Assembly (NCBI GenBank): GCA_017887445.1
Contig: JAGHIA010000101.1
Span: 1-43,111, forward strand
Length of the DNA stretch: 43,111 bases
Direction: 5' to 3'
Source: Fusicatenibacter sp.
GTDB taxonomy: Bacteria; Bacillota; Clostridia; Lachnospirales; Lachnospiraceae
The notes under the pieces are model-generated. The model did not search any database. It was not told where the DNA came from and was given only the letters and a program-made list of their open reading frames with translations. A program made the position numbers and the translations under genes. The stretch's first letter is position 1, and every line of letters begins with the position of its first letter. Of this stretch, positions 26,301-33,432 are shown in pieces.

Positions 26301-26364
26301 AAACATCCACTACCGCTTTCGCGGCATCTGCCTGGAACTTTTGACGCTTAAATTGCAGTTTCAT
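23314..26364 (-). CDS. res: Type III restriction enzyme, Res subunit
   Basis: ATP-dependent translocase/endonuclease subunit, 1016 residues. Helicase SF2 motifs: Walker A METGVGKT at 97-104, DEPQ (motif II) at 223-226, SAT (motif III) at 249-251, and a Q-x2-GRGMR motif VI following FSHSALREGWDNP. The C-terminus has the PD-(D/E)XK nuclease core, NPDW at 946-949 and ETK at 966-968. All key residues are present, so the enzyme looks intact. ATG 26364 has AAGGAG upstream and starts 12 nt after mod. It works with Mod on unmethylated, oppositely oriented sites. Confidence 0.93.
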   Translation of the reverse strand: MKLQFKRQKFQADAAKAVVDVFTGQPYMTSSYRMDRGSGNYQVSFTEEQDFTGWGNQRIVPELTNQRILDHIRNIQKKNQIEPSSKLEGTYNLTIEMETGVGKTYTYIKTMYELNKHYGWSKFIVVVPSIAIREGVYKSFQITREHFAEEYGKKIRFFIYNSSKLTEIDRFASDPSIHVMIINSQAFNAKGKDARRIYMKLDEFRSRRPIDIIAKTNPIVIIDEPQSVEGKQTKKNLEEFHPLMTLRYSATHKSDSIYNMVYRLDAMEAYNKKLVKKIAVKGIQESGTTATDSYVYLEGLNLSKAAPTAAIQFHVKGASGVRTVSRKAGIGFNLYANSGEMEEYRNNFIVKAIDGRDDSIEFVNGIKLYAGDVIGRVSEEQIRRIQIRETILSHIERERQLFCKGIKVLSLFFIDEVEHYRKYDASGNPQNGIFADMFEEEYEDIINNLQIEIGEEDYIRYLHAISAKKTHAGYFSVDKKGRMINSKVGRLETSSDDVDAYDLIMKNKELLLDRSPEKSPVRFIFSHSALREGWDNPNVFQICTLKQSSSDVRKRQEVGRGMRLCVNEDGDRMDENVLGNDVHNVNVLTVIASESYDKFAKSLQAEIAEAVGSRPRQITESLFENAKVRDKDGNEQTIDSAMARKLIHRMIKMDYIDERNALTEKFYEDKANGEVTFGDDMEPYKPDLLSLLDSVYDDQKLVPENARSNNVELKVDTDKLAMPEFQALWGKIRTKTAYVVDFDTGELVRKSVAALDSKLRVPKIFFKVETGSMSEIKSKEDLLAGASFAREESETHDQKKIGINTSVKYDLVGKLVEETGLTRKAIIQILTGIQPAVFNQFRDNPEEFIIKAAKLINNEKAAAIIRHITYDVLEDTYDIDLFTDVTIKGKLGVNAMKAEKHLFDHVVYDSTNERKFAQELDVSSEVAVYVKLPDGFYVSTPVGHYNPDWAVAFKKGSVRHIYFVAETKGSMDTLELRGIEDAKIHCAREHFRAISGEDVVYDVVDSYDALLKKAMK

Positions 26365-26376
26365 AGTTTCTCCTTC

Positions 26377-28233
26377 TTAGATAACCTTTACGGCAGTGTC
26401 TGGCGCCATACGTTTAAAGATTTCTCCAACGTTGATCTTGGAAGGACTGTTCGCGAAACTACTGTCACGAAAAACCGCACGAAGCGGCCGTATCTTCGCA
26501 ATTTCCCTGACTACGCTGTCAGGGATATTCTCATCGAAGCATGCAATGAGATCTCCGTCGTTATAGTTATGAACGGTACATGTTTCCATCCGCTTGGAGC
26601 GGTAAGGCAAAGACAGCGGCAGTCCCCATTCAAGAAGACAGCCAAACAAAAGATCTAAGTCTGTCCTGTCTGATTTAATATTTGACGCAAGCATGGCGAG
26701 CAAATTCTGAGAATACTCTGCCGGGCTATAATACACATCATTCATATTGGTCGAATCCACGGAAAAAACCCTAAACCCATAGTCTATCTCAGCGTTTGTT
26801 TCTTCCTTTATCTTTTTTGCCGCCCTTCGTATTCTTTCCTGTCCGATCTGACAGATCGTTTCATATCCCAGCTTATATGCCTCTGTTTTCCTGGCACATC
26901 GCTCCGGAACCTGAACCAATATAAATTTTCTTTTTCCATTTCCCTCTGAATTCAGCTTCATTAACGCATGGGCCGTTGATGCTGAACCAGAAAAAAAGTC
27001 CAACACGACTTCTCCGTCTTTGACATTCGCAACTTTAATAATAGCTCTCAAAAGCTCGATCGGTTTCGGATTACTGAATACGTTCTTAACTCCGAACAAT
27101 TCTGTCATACAATCATTTGCACCCTGATTGTGGCCAAATTGCTCATGGGTCCACCAGTTTGTGGCGCATTGTCCCTCGTCTTCCCTTTCCGATTGATAAT
27201 ACTTCTTCCGCGGCATTCCGTCGCCGCCCTTTGGAAAGTACATTCGCCCCTCCTCAAGGTACTTTTTGTAAGTAGCTTCATCCCCCATCCACTCTTCATC
27301 AAGAACCTTTCCCGTGGGAGTTACGATCTTATACCTGCTTCCATTCTGACCGGATCCTGTCTTCCAGGGTTTACTTGCCCAAGGACCTTTCGGATCGTTA
27401 TCCGCATTGGTAAAAGCCGCAGTCAAGTCCAATTTTCCAACACCCGTTTGCTTCAGGTATGCGCTGTCCTTCGCATATACAAGAATATGCTCTGCAACGA
27501 TACCTATCATTTTTGTTTTATCGTTAGGCTGATTATGTCTTCTTCTCCAATGAATATGACCTTCGAAATTTTGCTTTCCAAAAACCTCGTTGCATATCAT
27601 TTTCAGGTTTTCCACTTCATTGTCATCGATACTGATAAAAATCACACCGTCCCTGGATAATAAGTTGCGGGACAATAACAATCTTGAAAACATCATGGAA
27701 CACCATGTGGAATGGAACCGTCCGCTTGTTTCCGGATTGATCACCATACGGTTGCCATCTTCATCCTTCATCCCTGTCTCTCTTTCATATTCATCCGATG
27801 AAGTTCTAAATGAGTCATTATAAATAAAGTCATTCCCAGTATTATAGGGAGGGTCAATATAGATCAGTTTGATCCCTTCCAGATAACTCTCCTGAAGAAG
27901 TTTTAATGTTTCTAAATTATCCCCTTCAATATAAATATTTTCTGTCGTATCCCAGTTTGAACTTCTGGCCACCTGTGGACGAAGCGTTTTTCTGATTGGA
28001 GCATTGGCATCAACAATCGACTGCTTTTTGCCAACCCAGGATAATCCGTAAAACTCTTCCCCTTCGATTACCTTGTCCGAAAGCATTTGCTTCAGAAGTT
28101 CAAAATCAACTGCTTTTTCTATTTTTCCATCTCTTCCGGCCCTCTCAGTTACACAGCCAGGAAAAAACTGATCTATGATTTCAATATTACTTCTGGTGAG
28201 ATTTTTACTTTGCATGTTCATTTTTTCAATCAC
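26377..28233 (-). CDS. mod: Type III DNA methyltransferase, Mod subunit (N6-adenine, beta class)
   Basis: Sequence-specific adenine methyltransferase that also gives the Res complex its specificity; 618 residues. Motif IV DPPY is at 127-130 and the SAM-binding motif I FFSGSAS at ~413-419, an order typical of beta-class type III Mod proteins; the stretch between (~200-400) should be the target recognition domain. GTG 28233 has a perfect AGGAGG 7 nt upstream and is preferred over the ATG codons 4 and 6 codons later. No simple-sequence repeat is seen that would make it phase-variable. Confidence 0.93.
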   Translation of the reverse strand: MIEKMNMQSKNLTRSNIEIIDQFFPGCVTERAGRDGKIEKAVDFELLKQMLSDKVIEGEEFYGLSWVGKKQSIVDANAPIRKTLRPQVARSSNWDTTENIYIEGDNLETLKLLQESYLEGIKLIYIDPPYNTGNDFIYNDSFRTSSDEYERETGMKDEDGNRMVINPETSGRFHSTWCSMMFSRLLLSRNLLSRDGVIFISIDDNEVENLKMICNEVFGKQNFEGHIHWRRRHNQPNDKTKMIGIVAEHILVYAKDSAYLKQTGVGKLDLTAAFTNADNDPKGPWASKPWKTGSGQNGSRYKIVTPTGKVLDEEWMGDEATYKKYLEEGRMYFPKGGDGMPRKKYYQSEREDEGQCATNWWTHEQFGHNQGANDCMTELFGVKNVFSNPKPIELLRAIIKVANVKDGEVVLDFFSGSASTAHALMKLNSEGNGKRKFILVQVPERCARKTEAYKLGYETICQIGQERIRRAAKKIKEETNAEIDYGFRVFSVDSTNMNDVYYSPAEYSQNLLAMLASNIKSDRTDLDLLFGCLLEWGLPLSLPYRSKRMETCTVHNYNDGDLIACFDENIPDSVVREIAKIRPLRAVFRDSSFANSPSKINVGEIFKRMAPDTAVKVI

Positions 28234-28252
28234 TAAATTTCCTCCTGATGAC

Positions 28253-29185
28253 TTAGAGTATGTCTGCAACAAATGCGTTGGCAAATGTCCTTATTCCGTC
28301 ATCTTTTCTACAATCTGGCAGCTTTAGCTTATGTCTTTTCCTTGCATATAATTGTGCCTTTCCGTCCAGATCTAATTCTGCCTTTCCGTCCAGTTCTTCA
28401 ATGATTATATACGCAATGTTTCTTGGTATCGGATAATACAGAACAAACAATCTGGTTTGAAATTTATCCCTCAGCAAAGCCAGACTTCTATATTTCAGAA
28501 TGTCCTGATTCAAATAATTTGTTATTCTTTGTTCACCAAACGGAATCTGAGATCTTGCCGTATGTTTTTTGAACTCAATAATAGCAGCCACATCATTGTT
28601 TTCATCAAACAGAACCGTATCCACGTCGCCAGGCCAGAAATACGGCTGACGGGAAAGGTATCCTTCCAGTGATGACGTTGAGTAAATCAGACCAGCACTT
28701 CCGATAGGCGCCGGACGCCGTCTTAATTGACGGATTTTCTGTTGAATCTCATTGGCATCAAACTGTGATACAGAACCATTTCCATAGTTCGACAAATCCA
28801 ATTCAACAACTTTTTCCTGTCCATTTGCCCATTGACACTCAGGAACGTCTCGAAACAACATATATTTTTCTATCATCCGTTGATCTTTCAGAAACCGGTA
28901 TAACCTGTTTGATTTCTCTCTGCCATCGCAGTCAGATATTAATTTCAGAAGTTCTTTTTCGCTTTGCTTATGAATTGCATCCGAATCGCTGATTCGCTTT
29001 ATCCAGACCTCATCACATACCTTCCCGGCTTCCCAATCCACAAAAAAATCAAACGATGTTGCATACAGATTTCTTTCTCGAAAAGGCTGTGAATCAAACC
29101 AATCCTCCGGATTTCCACAGGAGTCATTGGTTTGAGCCATACGCGTACGATCGGAAGTCAATGCAAGAACAGGTTTTCTAAGCAT
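28253..29185 (-). CDS. Uncharacterised PD-(D/E)XK-like protein linked to the type III R-M genes
   Basis: A 310-residue protein, first of the likely operon with mod (19 nt downstream). Residues ~174-206 have a nuclease-like core: E174, D187/D189 in WPGDVDTVLFD, then a strand AAIIEFKK with E204-x-K206, the E-x-K of PD-(D/E)XK enzymes. The N-terminal ~120 residues are unfamiliar. A tandem ELDGKAELDLDGKAQL stretch occurs at ~264-279. It could be an accessory nuclease or specificity factor of the restriction locus (inference). ATG 29185 has AAAGGAG 8 nt upstream. Confidence 0.75.
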   Translation of the reverse strand: MLRKPVLALTSDRTRMAQTNDSCGNPEDWFDSQPFRERNLYATSFDFFVDWEAGKVCDEVWIKRISDSDAIHKQSEKELLKLISDCDGREKSNRLYRFLKDQRMIEKYMLFRDVPECQWANGQEKVVELDLSNYGNGSVSQFDANEIQQKIRQLRRRPAPIGSAGLIYSTSSLEGYLSRQPYFWPGDVDTVLFDENNDVAAIIEFKKHTARSQIPFGEQRITNYLNQDILKYRSLALLRDKFQTRLFVLYYPIPRNIAYIIIEELDGKAELDLDGKAQLYARKRHKLKLPDCRKDDGIRTFANAFVADIL

Positions 29186-29399
29186 CTGTTTCTCCTTTAT
29201 CCGGGACAATCATCATTTCCATAATGTCCCACACGTTACAGTCCACGGTCAATGAACAATTTTCAAACACACTCCAGCCATATAAGTTCTCCGCTCCCGA
29301 TCTTCCTTGGTTTCCTCCGGCATCAAATGCATAGAAGCATCGTACAGCTAAGGTGTTCCTAATGAGAAAAGAAGGATAAAAAGAAGAGAGCTTCGCCAT
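29178..29399 (-). CDS. Small open frame, doubtful
   Basis: A possible 73-residue protein ending inside the start of the PD-(D/E)XK-like gene (8-nt overlap). It has no clear ribosome binding site and its middle (YGWSVFENC) is encoded by a family-B repeat fragment at 29247-29277, so it may be a chance frame or the remnant of a gene. A TATAAT box (29408-29413, minus strand) immediately upstream could be the operon promoter. Confidence 0.25.
   Translation of the reverse strand: MAKLSSFYPSFLIRNTLAVRCFYAFDAGGNQGRSGAENLYGWSVFENCSLTVDCNVWDIMEMMIVPDKGETDA
29247..29277. repeat. Family-B element, fragment
   Basis: aatgaacaattttcaaacacactcc is a degenerate terminal part of family B, inside the doubtful small frame. 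Confidence 0.55.
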
Positions 29400-29550
29400 G
29401 ATATTTCATTATATCACACTCACATATAAGAATCGATATTTTCTTTACGAACAATATTTTCGTAAGGTAACAGTGCAGCCTTGCTGGACGATTACTTTCG
29501 CAACCTCTCCATACAGCGTTTTTTCTTCATACCATATAACATTAAATTTA

Positions 29551-29579
29551 TTGTTTCATCGGTAATTCCATGATATGAT
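29551..29579 (+). promoter_or_regulatory. Candidate promoter of the AraC-type gene
   Basis: TTGTTT (29551-29556), 17-bp spacer, TATGAT (29574-29579). The ~115-nt leader contains a family-B fragment and a family-A palindrome. Confidence 0.6.
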
Positions 29580-29590
29580 TATCAACAATA

Positions 29591-29641
29591 CCGGAGCGTG
29601 TTTGAAATTCATTGTAACAGTTCAGCAGGCTGAACTATTAC
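29591..29641. repeat. Family-B fragment joined to a family-A palindrome
   Basis: ggagcgtgtttgaaattcatt (family-B terminus, 29593-29613) runs straight into a clean family-A palindrome, 29614-29641. The junction suggests that family-A sequence inserted into, or replaced, a family-B element. Confidence 0.7.
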
Positions 29642-29700
29642 AATTCGTTCGTGCAGCTTTCGGAAACATCCAGGCATATTGTTACAGGGAGTGTCAAAAC

Positions 29701-30591
29701 ATGTCGCAGATCATACAAAGAGATTTACAGAAATCCAGAAAAGAAACCATAGCAATTTCCTCAGACAAACAGATCCGGTTTGACGTGTCTGTAGACCATG
29801 GAAGCTTTTCGCCCAGTCACTGGCACGAGGCGATTGAAATTATTTATATGCTGGAGGGCACCGCCGTGGTCACCCTTTTCGACCAGACGATCACGCTGAA
29901 GCCAGGGCAGTTTTTGCTGATCAATTCCGGACTGGTCCACGCCTCCCGGTGTCCGTCGGGCAATCGGACGATTCTGATGCAGATTCCGGATTCTTTCCTG
30001 GCCTCCTGCCTGAACGACGTATCAAAGCTGTGGTTTGTCATCGATCATCACAGCAGTGACCCGGACCTTCCGTCCGATATTGAGCGTCTCAGAACTCTGC
30101 TTCTGGATATGATGGCACTCCAGGAAAACTCCCGTCCCGGATACCTGTTTGCCTTTAACCGGGACCTGTTTGAATTTCTCGACCTTCTCTACCGGAAATT
30201 CCTCAGGGAGATGCCCGGAGACTATCAGCCGAAAAGTTCCCGCGCCCTGTCGCGGCTGGACGCGGTGCTGGACTATACCCATCAGCACTATAATTCCCCG
30301 ATCACGCTGAAAAACGCCGCAGGCGTCGCGGCGCTGCAGCCGGAATATTTCTGCCGCTTCTTCCGGGAAAATATGGGAATCACTTATCTTCAGTATCTGA
30401 ACGATTATCGTCTTTCCCGCCTTTACCGGGAGCTGCTGGTCACAGATCTGAGCATCCGCGACCTGGAGGAACGCCACGGCTTTACCAACGATAAGCTGTT
30501 TCACCGGCTGTTCCGCGACCGTTTTCACACGACGCCCCTCCAGGCGCGCAAGGCGGCAAGGCGCGCGGACGCCGCGGCGCAGGAGTCTTAG
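29701..30591 (+). CDS. AraC-family transcriptional regulator
   Basis: A 296-residue DNA-binding protein. The N-terminal ~100 residues form a cupin-type sensor (HWHEAIEIIYMLEGTAVVTLF, LKPGQFLLINSGLVHA), and the C-terminal ~100 carry the two AraC helix-turn-helix motifs (ITLKNAAGVAALQPEYFCRFFRENMG and IRDLEERHGFTNDKLFHRLFRDRFHTTP). ATG 29701 has GGGAG ~9 nt upstream; the earlier in-frame start lies in the repeat-containing leader. No sugar or transport operon is adjacent on its strand, so its target is unknown. It converges on rplA. Confidence 0.88.
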   Translation: MSQIIQRDLQKSRKETIAISSDKQIRFDVSVDHGSFSPSHWHEAIEIIYMLEGTAVVTLFDQTITLKPGQFLLINSGLVHASRCPSGNRTILMQIPDSFLASCLNDVSKLWFVIDHHSSDPDLPSDIERLRTLLLDMMALQENSRPGYLFAFNRDLFEFLDLLYRKFLREMPGDYQPKSSRALSRLDAVLDYTHQHYNSPITLKNAAGVAALQPEYFCRFFRENMGITYLQYLNDYRLSRLYRELLVTDLSIRDLEERHGFTNDKLFHRLFRDRFHTTPLQARKAARRADAAAQES

Positions 30592-30680
30592 AGCGTGTTT
30601 GAAAATTCATTCCTGCAATCTGCACGCCCCATTTTGCGTGAAATTGCCTCCAGAATCCGTCCGCGCAGCCCGCGTGTTTT
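30592..30680. repeat. Family-B element, right end lost
   Basis: agagcgtgtttgaaaattcattcctg at the left end and the gcacgccccattttgcgtg block match the 4915-5005 copy in reverse orientation; no right terminal repeat follows. Confidence 0.75.
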
Positions 30681-30687
30681 ATCACAA

Positions 30688-30728
30688 AAAGGCCCCGCCG
30701 GTTTGTTTGTCCGGCAAGGGCCTTTTCT
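30688..30728 (-). terminator. Rho-independent terminator after rplA
   Basis: aaaggcccc...gggcctttt stem with a ccgg inner pairing and T-runs on either side; ~45 nt past the rplA stop. It is usable in both directions and would also terminate the convergent AraC-type gene. Confidence 0.85.
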
Positions 30729-30772
30729 TACGGCGTTTCAGCATTCTGAACCGCGCGTCTTATTTTCTATCG

Positions 30773-31465
30773 TTATGCAAGTTTTACAGGGTTTACCTTT
30801 ACGCCAGGTCCCATAGTCGGAGCCAGGGTTACACTTCTGAGGAACTGTCCCTTCAAAGTGTTCGGTCTTGCCTTGTTGATTGCACCGATCAGCGTCTGGA
30901 AGTTGTCGCTTAACTGCTCCTCGGTAAAGGAAGCTTTTCCGATTGGCACGTGGATAATGTTTGTTTTGTCAAGACGGTACTCGATCTTACCAGCCTTGAT
31001 CTCCTGTACAGCTTTGGTAACGTCCATGGTTACGGTACCAGCCTTCGGGTTTGGCATTAAGCCCTTCGGTCCAAGTACACGTCCCAGACGGCCTACAACA
31101 CCCATCATATCAGGAGTTGCAACAACAACGTCGAAATCCAGCCATCCTTCGTTCTGGATCTTCGGAATCAGCTCCTCAGCTCCTACGAATTCTGCTCCGG
31201 CTGCCTCAGCCTCATCTGCTTTTGCGCCTTTTGCGAATACAAGAACGCGAACCTGTTTTCCGGTTCCGTGCGGCAGTACAACCGCGCCACGGATCTGCTG
31301 GTCAGCGTGACGTCCGTCACAGCCTGTCTTGATATGAACTTCGATTGTCTCGTCAAATTTAGCGGTAGCCAGTTTCTTTACTGTAGAAATAGCGTCTGCC
31401 GGGTCGTACAAAGTTGTACGGTCTACTGCTTTCGCAGCCTCTAAATATTTCTTTCCGTGTTTCAT
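30773..31465 (-). CDS. rplA: 50S ribosomal protein L1
   Basis: Component of the L1 stalk of the large subunit; 230 residues, the normal length. Typical stretches are [33 protein letters not shown] and [25 protein letters not shown] 31465 has AGGAGG upstream. It is the last gene of the rpmG-secE-nusG-rplK-rplA run and is followed by a terminator rather than by rplJ-rplL. L1 usually represses its own operon by binding the leader mRNA. Confidence 0.97.
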   Translation of the reverse strand: MKHGKKYLEAAKAVDRTTLYDPADAISTVKKLATAKFDETIEVHIKTGCDGRHADQQIRGAVVLPHGTGKQVRVLVFAKGAKADEAEAAGAEFVGAEELIPKIQNEGWLDFDVVVATPDMMGVVGRLGRVLGPKGLMPNPKAGTVTMDVTKAVQEIKAGKIEYRLDKTNIIHVPIGKASFTEEQLSDNFQTLIGAINKARPNTLKGQFLRSVTLAPTMGPGVKVNPVKLA

Positions 31466-31483
31466 TTTCTAATAACCTCCTGG

Positions 31484-31511
31484 TGGTAATTGCGGGAATT
31501 TCCCTCCCACG
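31484..31511 (-). promoter_or_regulatory. Duplicated 28-nt leader motif, rplA copy
   Basis: Minus-strand cgtgggagggaaattcccgc followed by aattacca, immediately upstream of the rplA ribosome binding site. It matches the rplK copy at 32021-32048 with one difference. It has a short GGGA/TCCC pairing. Possibly a protein-binding or processing signal for ribosomal mRNA. Confidence 0.65.
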
Positions 31512-31570
31512 TCTTCAACTGTTGAGTATCTGTTTTATCGCGTCAGCCTGACTGCGCCAAACGACCGCGA

Positions 31571-31996
31571 TTAGTCCTCTACAACGATACCCATACTTCT
31601 TGCGGTACCGGCGATCATGCTCATTGCTGCTTCGATGGATGCCGCGTTCAGATCCGGCATTTTGGTCTCTGCGATCTCACGGATCTTGTCTTTGGAGATC
31701 GTCGCAACTTTGGTCTTGTTCGGAACGCCTGAACCGGATTTGATGTTGCAGGCTTTCTTCAGAAGAACCGCTGCCGGCGGAGTCTTTGTTACGAAGCTGA
31801 AACTTCTGTCTGCATAAACAGTGATAACAACCGGGATGATAACATCGCCCTTATCAGCTGTTCTTGCGTTGAATTCTTTTGTAAACTGTACGATGTTTAC
31901 ACCATGCTGTCCAAGAGCCGGACCAACCGGCGGTGCTGGTGTAGCCTTACCAGCAGGAATCTGTAATTTAATGTATCCTTCTACTTTTTTTGCCAT
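31571..31996 (-). CDS. rplK: 50S ribosomal protein L11
   Basis: Protein of the GTPase-associated centre, 141 residues, exactly the family length when started at ATG 31996 (AGGAGG upstream). Shows the proline-rich hinge [19 protein letters not shown] and the C-terminal rRNA-binding domain ending SMGIVVED. Confidence 0.97.
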   Translation of the reverse strand: MAKKVEGYIKLQIPAGKATPAPPVGPALGQHGVNIVQFTKEFNARTADKGDVIIPVVITVYADRSFSFVTKTPPAAVLLKKACNIKSGSGVPNKTKVATISKDKIREIAETKMPDLNAASIEAAMSMIAGTARSMGIVVED

Positions 31997-32020
31997 TTTA
32001 GGCACCTCCTAAAATAAATG

Positions 32021-32048
32021 TGGTAATTGCGGGAATCTCCCTCCCACG
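32021..32048 (-). promoter_or_regulatory. Duplicated 28-nt leader motif, rplK copy
   Basis: Same motif as 31484-31511 (one substitution), in the 72-nt gap between nusG and rplK. Two copies ahead of two adjacent ribosomal genes argue for a shared function rather than chance. Confidence 0.65.
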
Positions 32049-32068
32049 AAACGCGTCAGACGCATTTC

Positions 32069-32590
32069 TTACAGCTTTTTGACTTCTGCGAAACTAATTT
32101 CAACCGGTGTCTCGCGGCTGAACACCTCAACATAGATGGTAACGGTCTGTTTGGCCTTGTTGATGCTCTGGATGATACTCTCGGTACCCTTCCATGCGCC
32201 GCCTGTGACGATCACGGTGTCGCCTTCCTCCAGATCGTACTCGACTTTTTCTGTCGTCTCGTTGATTCCAAGGTTCAGCATTTCCGTCTCCGTCAATGGC
32301 ACCGGCTTCGATCCTGGCCCTACAAATCCGGTCACACCTCTGGTGTTGCGGACCACATACCAGGTATCATCGTTCATTACCATGTTCAGCAGAACATAGC
32401 CTGGAAACAATTTTCTCTGTACCTGCCGTTTGGCGCCGTTTTTGATCTCAACGACTTCCTCCATCGGGACACGCACCTCCAGAATCTGGTCCTCAAGGTG
32501 ACGGTTTTCGATTGTCTTCTCAATATTGGCTTTTACTTTGTTTTCATAGCCCGAATAGGTGTGGACTACATACCAGTTTGTCTCTGACAT
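32069..32590 (-). CDS. nusG: Transcription elongation/antitermination factor NusG
   Basis: Binds RNA polymerase and couples it to ribosomes and Rho. The 173-residue protein has the NGN domain (NWYVVHTYSGYENKVKANIE, then RKLFPGYVLLNM) and a C-terminal KOW domain (EGDTVIVTGGAWKGTESII). Gap to secE is 15 nt. Confidence 0.97.
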   Translation of the reverse strand: MSETNWYVVHTYSGYENKVKANIEKTIENRHLEDQILEVRVPMEEVVEIKNGAKRQVQRKLFPGYVLLNMVMNDDTWYVVRNTRGVTGFVGPGSKPVPLTETEMLNLGINETTEKVEYDLEEGDTVIVTGGAWKGTESIIQSINKAKQTVTIYVEVFSRETPVEISFAEVKKL

Positions 32591-32605
32591 TTGCTCACCT
32601 TTTCC

Positions 32606-32809
32606 TTATTTAATCAGTAAATTGACGATTTCCAGAACGACGCTGTCAACCAGCGTGATCAGTCCGCACAGGACCGCAGAGATTGCAACGACTGCAACGG
32701 TCTGCTTTCCCAGTGTCTTTCTGTCCGTCCAGATAATCTTGCCAAATTCGGATTTCAACCCTTTGAACCAGCCTTTTCCGGATTTCTTCTTTTTTTCAGT
32801 TTCTGCCAT
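32606..32809 (-). CDS. secE: Preprotein translocase subunit SecE
   Basis: Essential small subunit of the SecYEG channel; 67 residues with one C-terminal membrane segment (AVVAISAVLCGLITLVDSVVLEIVNLLI) and the conserved amphipathic W-x-D-R-K-T helix before it (KIIWTDRKTLGKQ). ATG 32809, the residue-7 methionine of the longest frame, has GAGGTGAG upstream. Confidence 0.94.
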   Translation of the reverse strand: MAETEKKKKSGKGWFKGLKSEFGKIIWTDRKTLGKQTVAVVAISAVLCGLITLVDSVVLEIVNLLIK

Positions 32810-32829
32810 ATGCTCACCTCTTACCAAAA

Positions 32830-32979
32830 TTATTTGGTCTCTTTGTGCATTGTGTGTCTCTTGCAGAACTTACAATATTTTTTTGTTTCCATTCTGTCCG
32901 GATGATTTTTTTTCTCTTTTGTCATGTTGTAATTACGCTGTTTACATTCCGTACATGCCAATGTGATTTTTACGCGCAC
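32830..32979 (-). CDS. rpmG: 50S ribosomal protein L33
   Basis: A 49-residue protein, the family length, starting at GTG 32979 ([16 protein letters not shown]). Four zinc-binding cysteines in two CxxC pairs (CTEC and CKFC) mark it as the zinc-containing C+ form. GGAGGTGG lies ~6 nt upstream. It is the first gene of the secE-nusG-rplK-rplA run. Confidence 0.95.
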   Translation of the reverse strand: MRVKITLACTECKQRNYNMTKEKKNHPDRMETKKYCKFCKRHTMHKETK

Positions 32980-33118
32980 GACTTCCACCTCCACTGTGTA
33001 TTTGCGTTTCCTGTCATCGCTGACGTTTGCGGCGGTCTTCTCTTTTGTGCGGTGCGACAGCGTTCGTACCCGCTGTTTTTGTGCATAAAAAAAAGACCTT
33101 CTTCCATGTCGCTTGTCT

Positions 33119-33147
33119 AGTATACCACTGTTTTTTGGCTGCGTCAA
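33119..33147 (-). promoter_or_regulatory. Strong sigma-A promoter of rpmG-secE-nusG-rplK-rplA
   Basis: Minus-strand TTGACG (33142-33147), 17-bp spacer, TATACT (33119-33124). The leader of ~130 nt to rpmG contains a small hairpin (acagcg/cgctgt, around 33055-33076). Confidence 0.85.
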
Positions 33148-33198
33148 GTTTTTTTTGCGGACGGCCGGGAAACGGGGAACGGGGCGCCGTGGCGGCAT

Positions 33199-33432
33199 GG
33201 TTTTGTTGGGCGGGAGGACGAGGGCGGATGGCAGAGCATTAGAGCGTGCAGGAGGTGTTTACACGCAAAATGTAGACAAAAACCCTGAGACATTCAACGT
33301 GAACTGTATGAAATGCAGTTACTGTGCCTCTGGAAGCATGTAATCATTCTGCAAGGATGAATCATTCGTTTTGTTTTATATGACACGCTATTTTAGAAAT
33401 ACTATGAGCAGTTATGATCAGCTATATGCTTC
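33199..33432. other. Intergenic region with degenerate repeat
   Basis: No gene. A degraded extended family-A copy spans about 33275-33350 (ctgtatgaaatgcagttactgtg block and a decayed palindrome). Upstream is a G-rich stretch without obvious structure. Confidence 0.5.
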
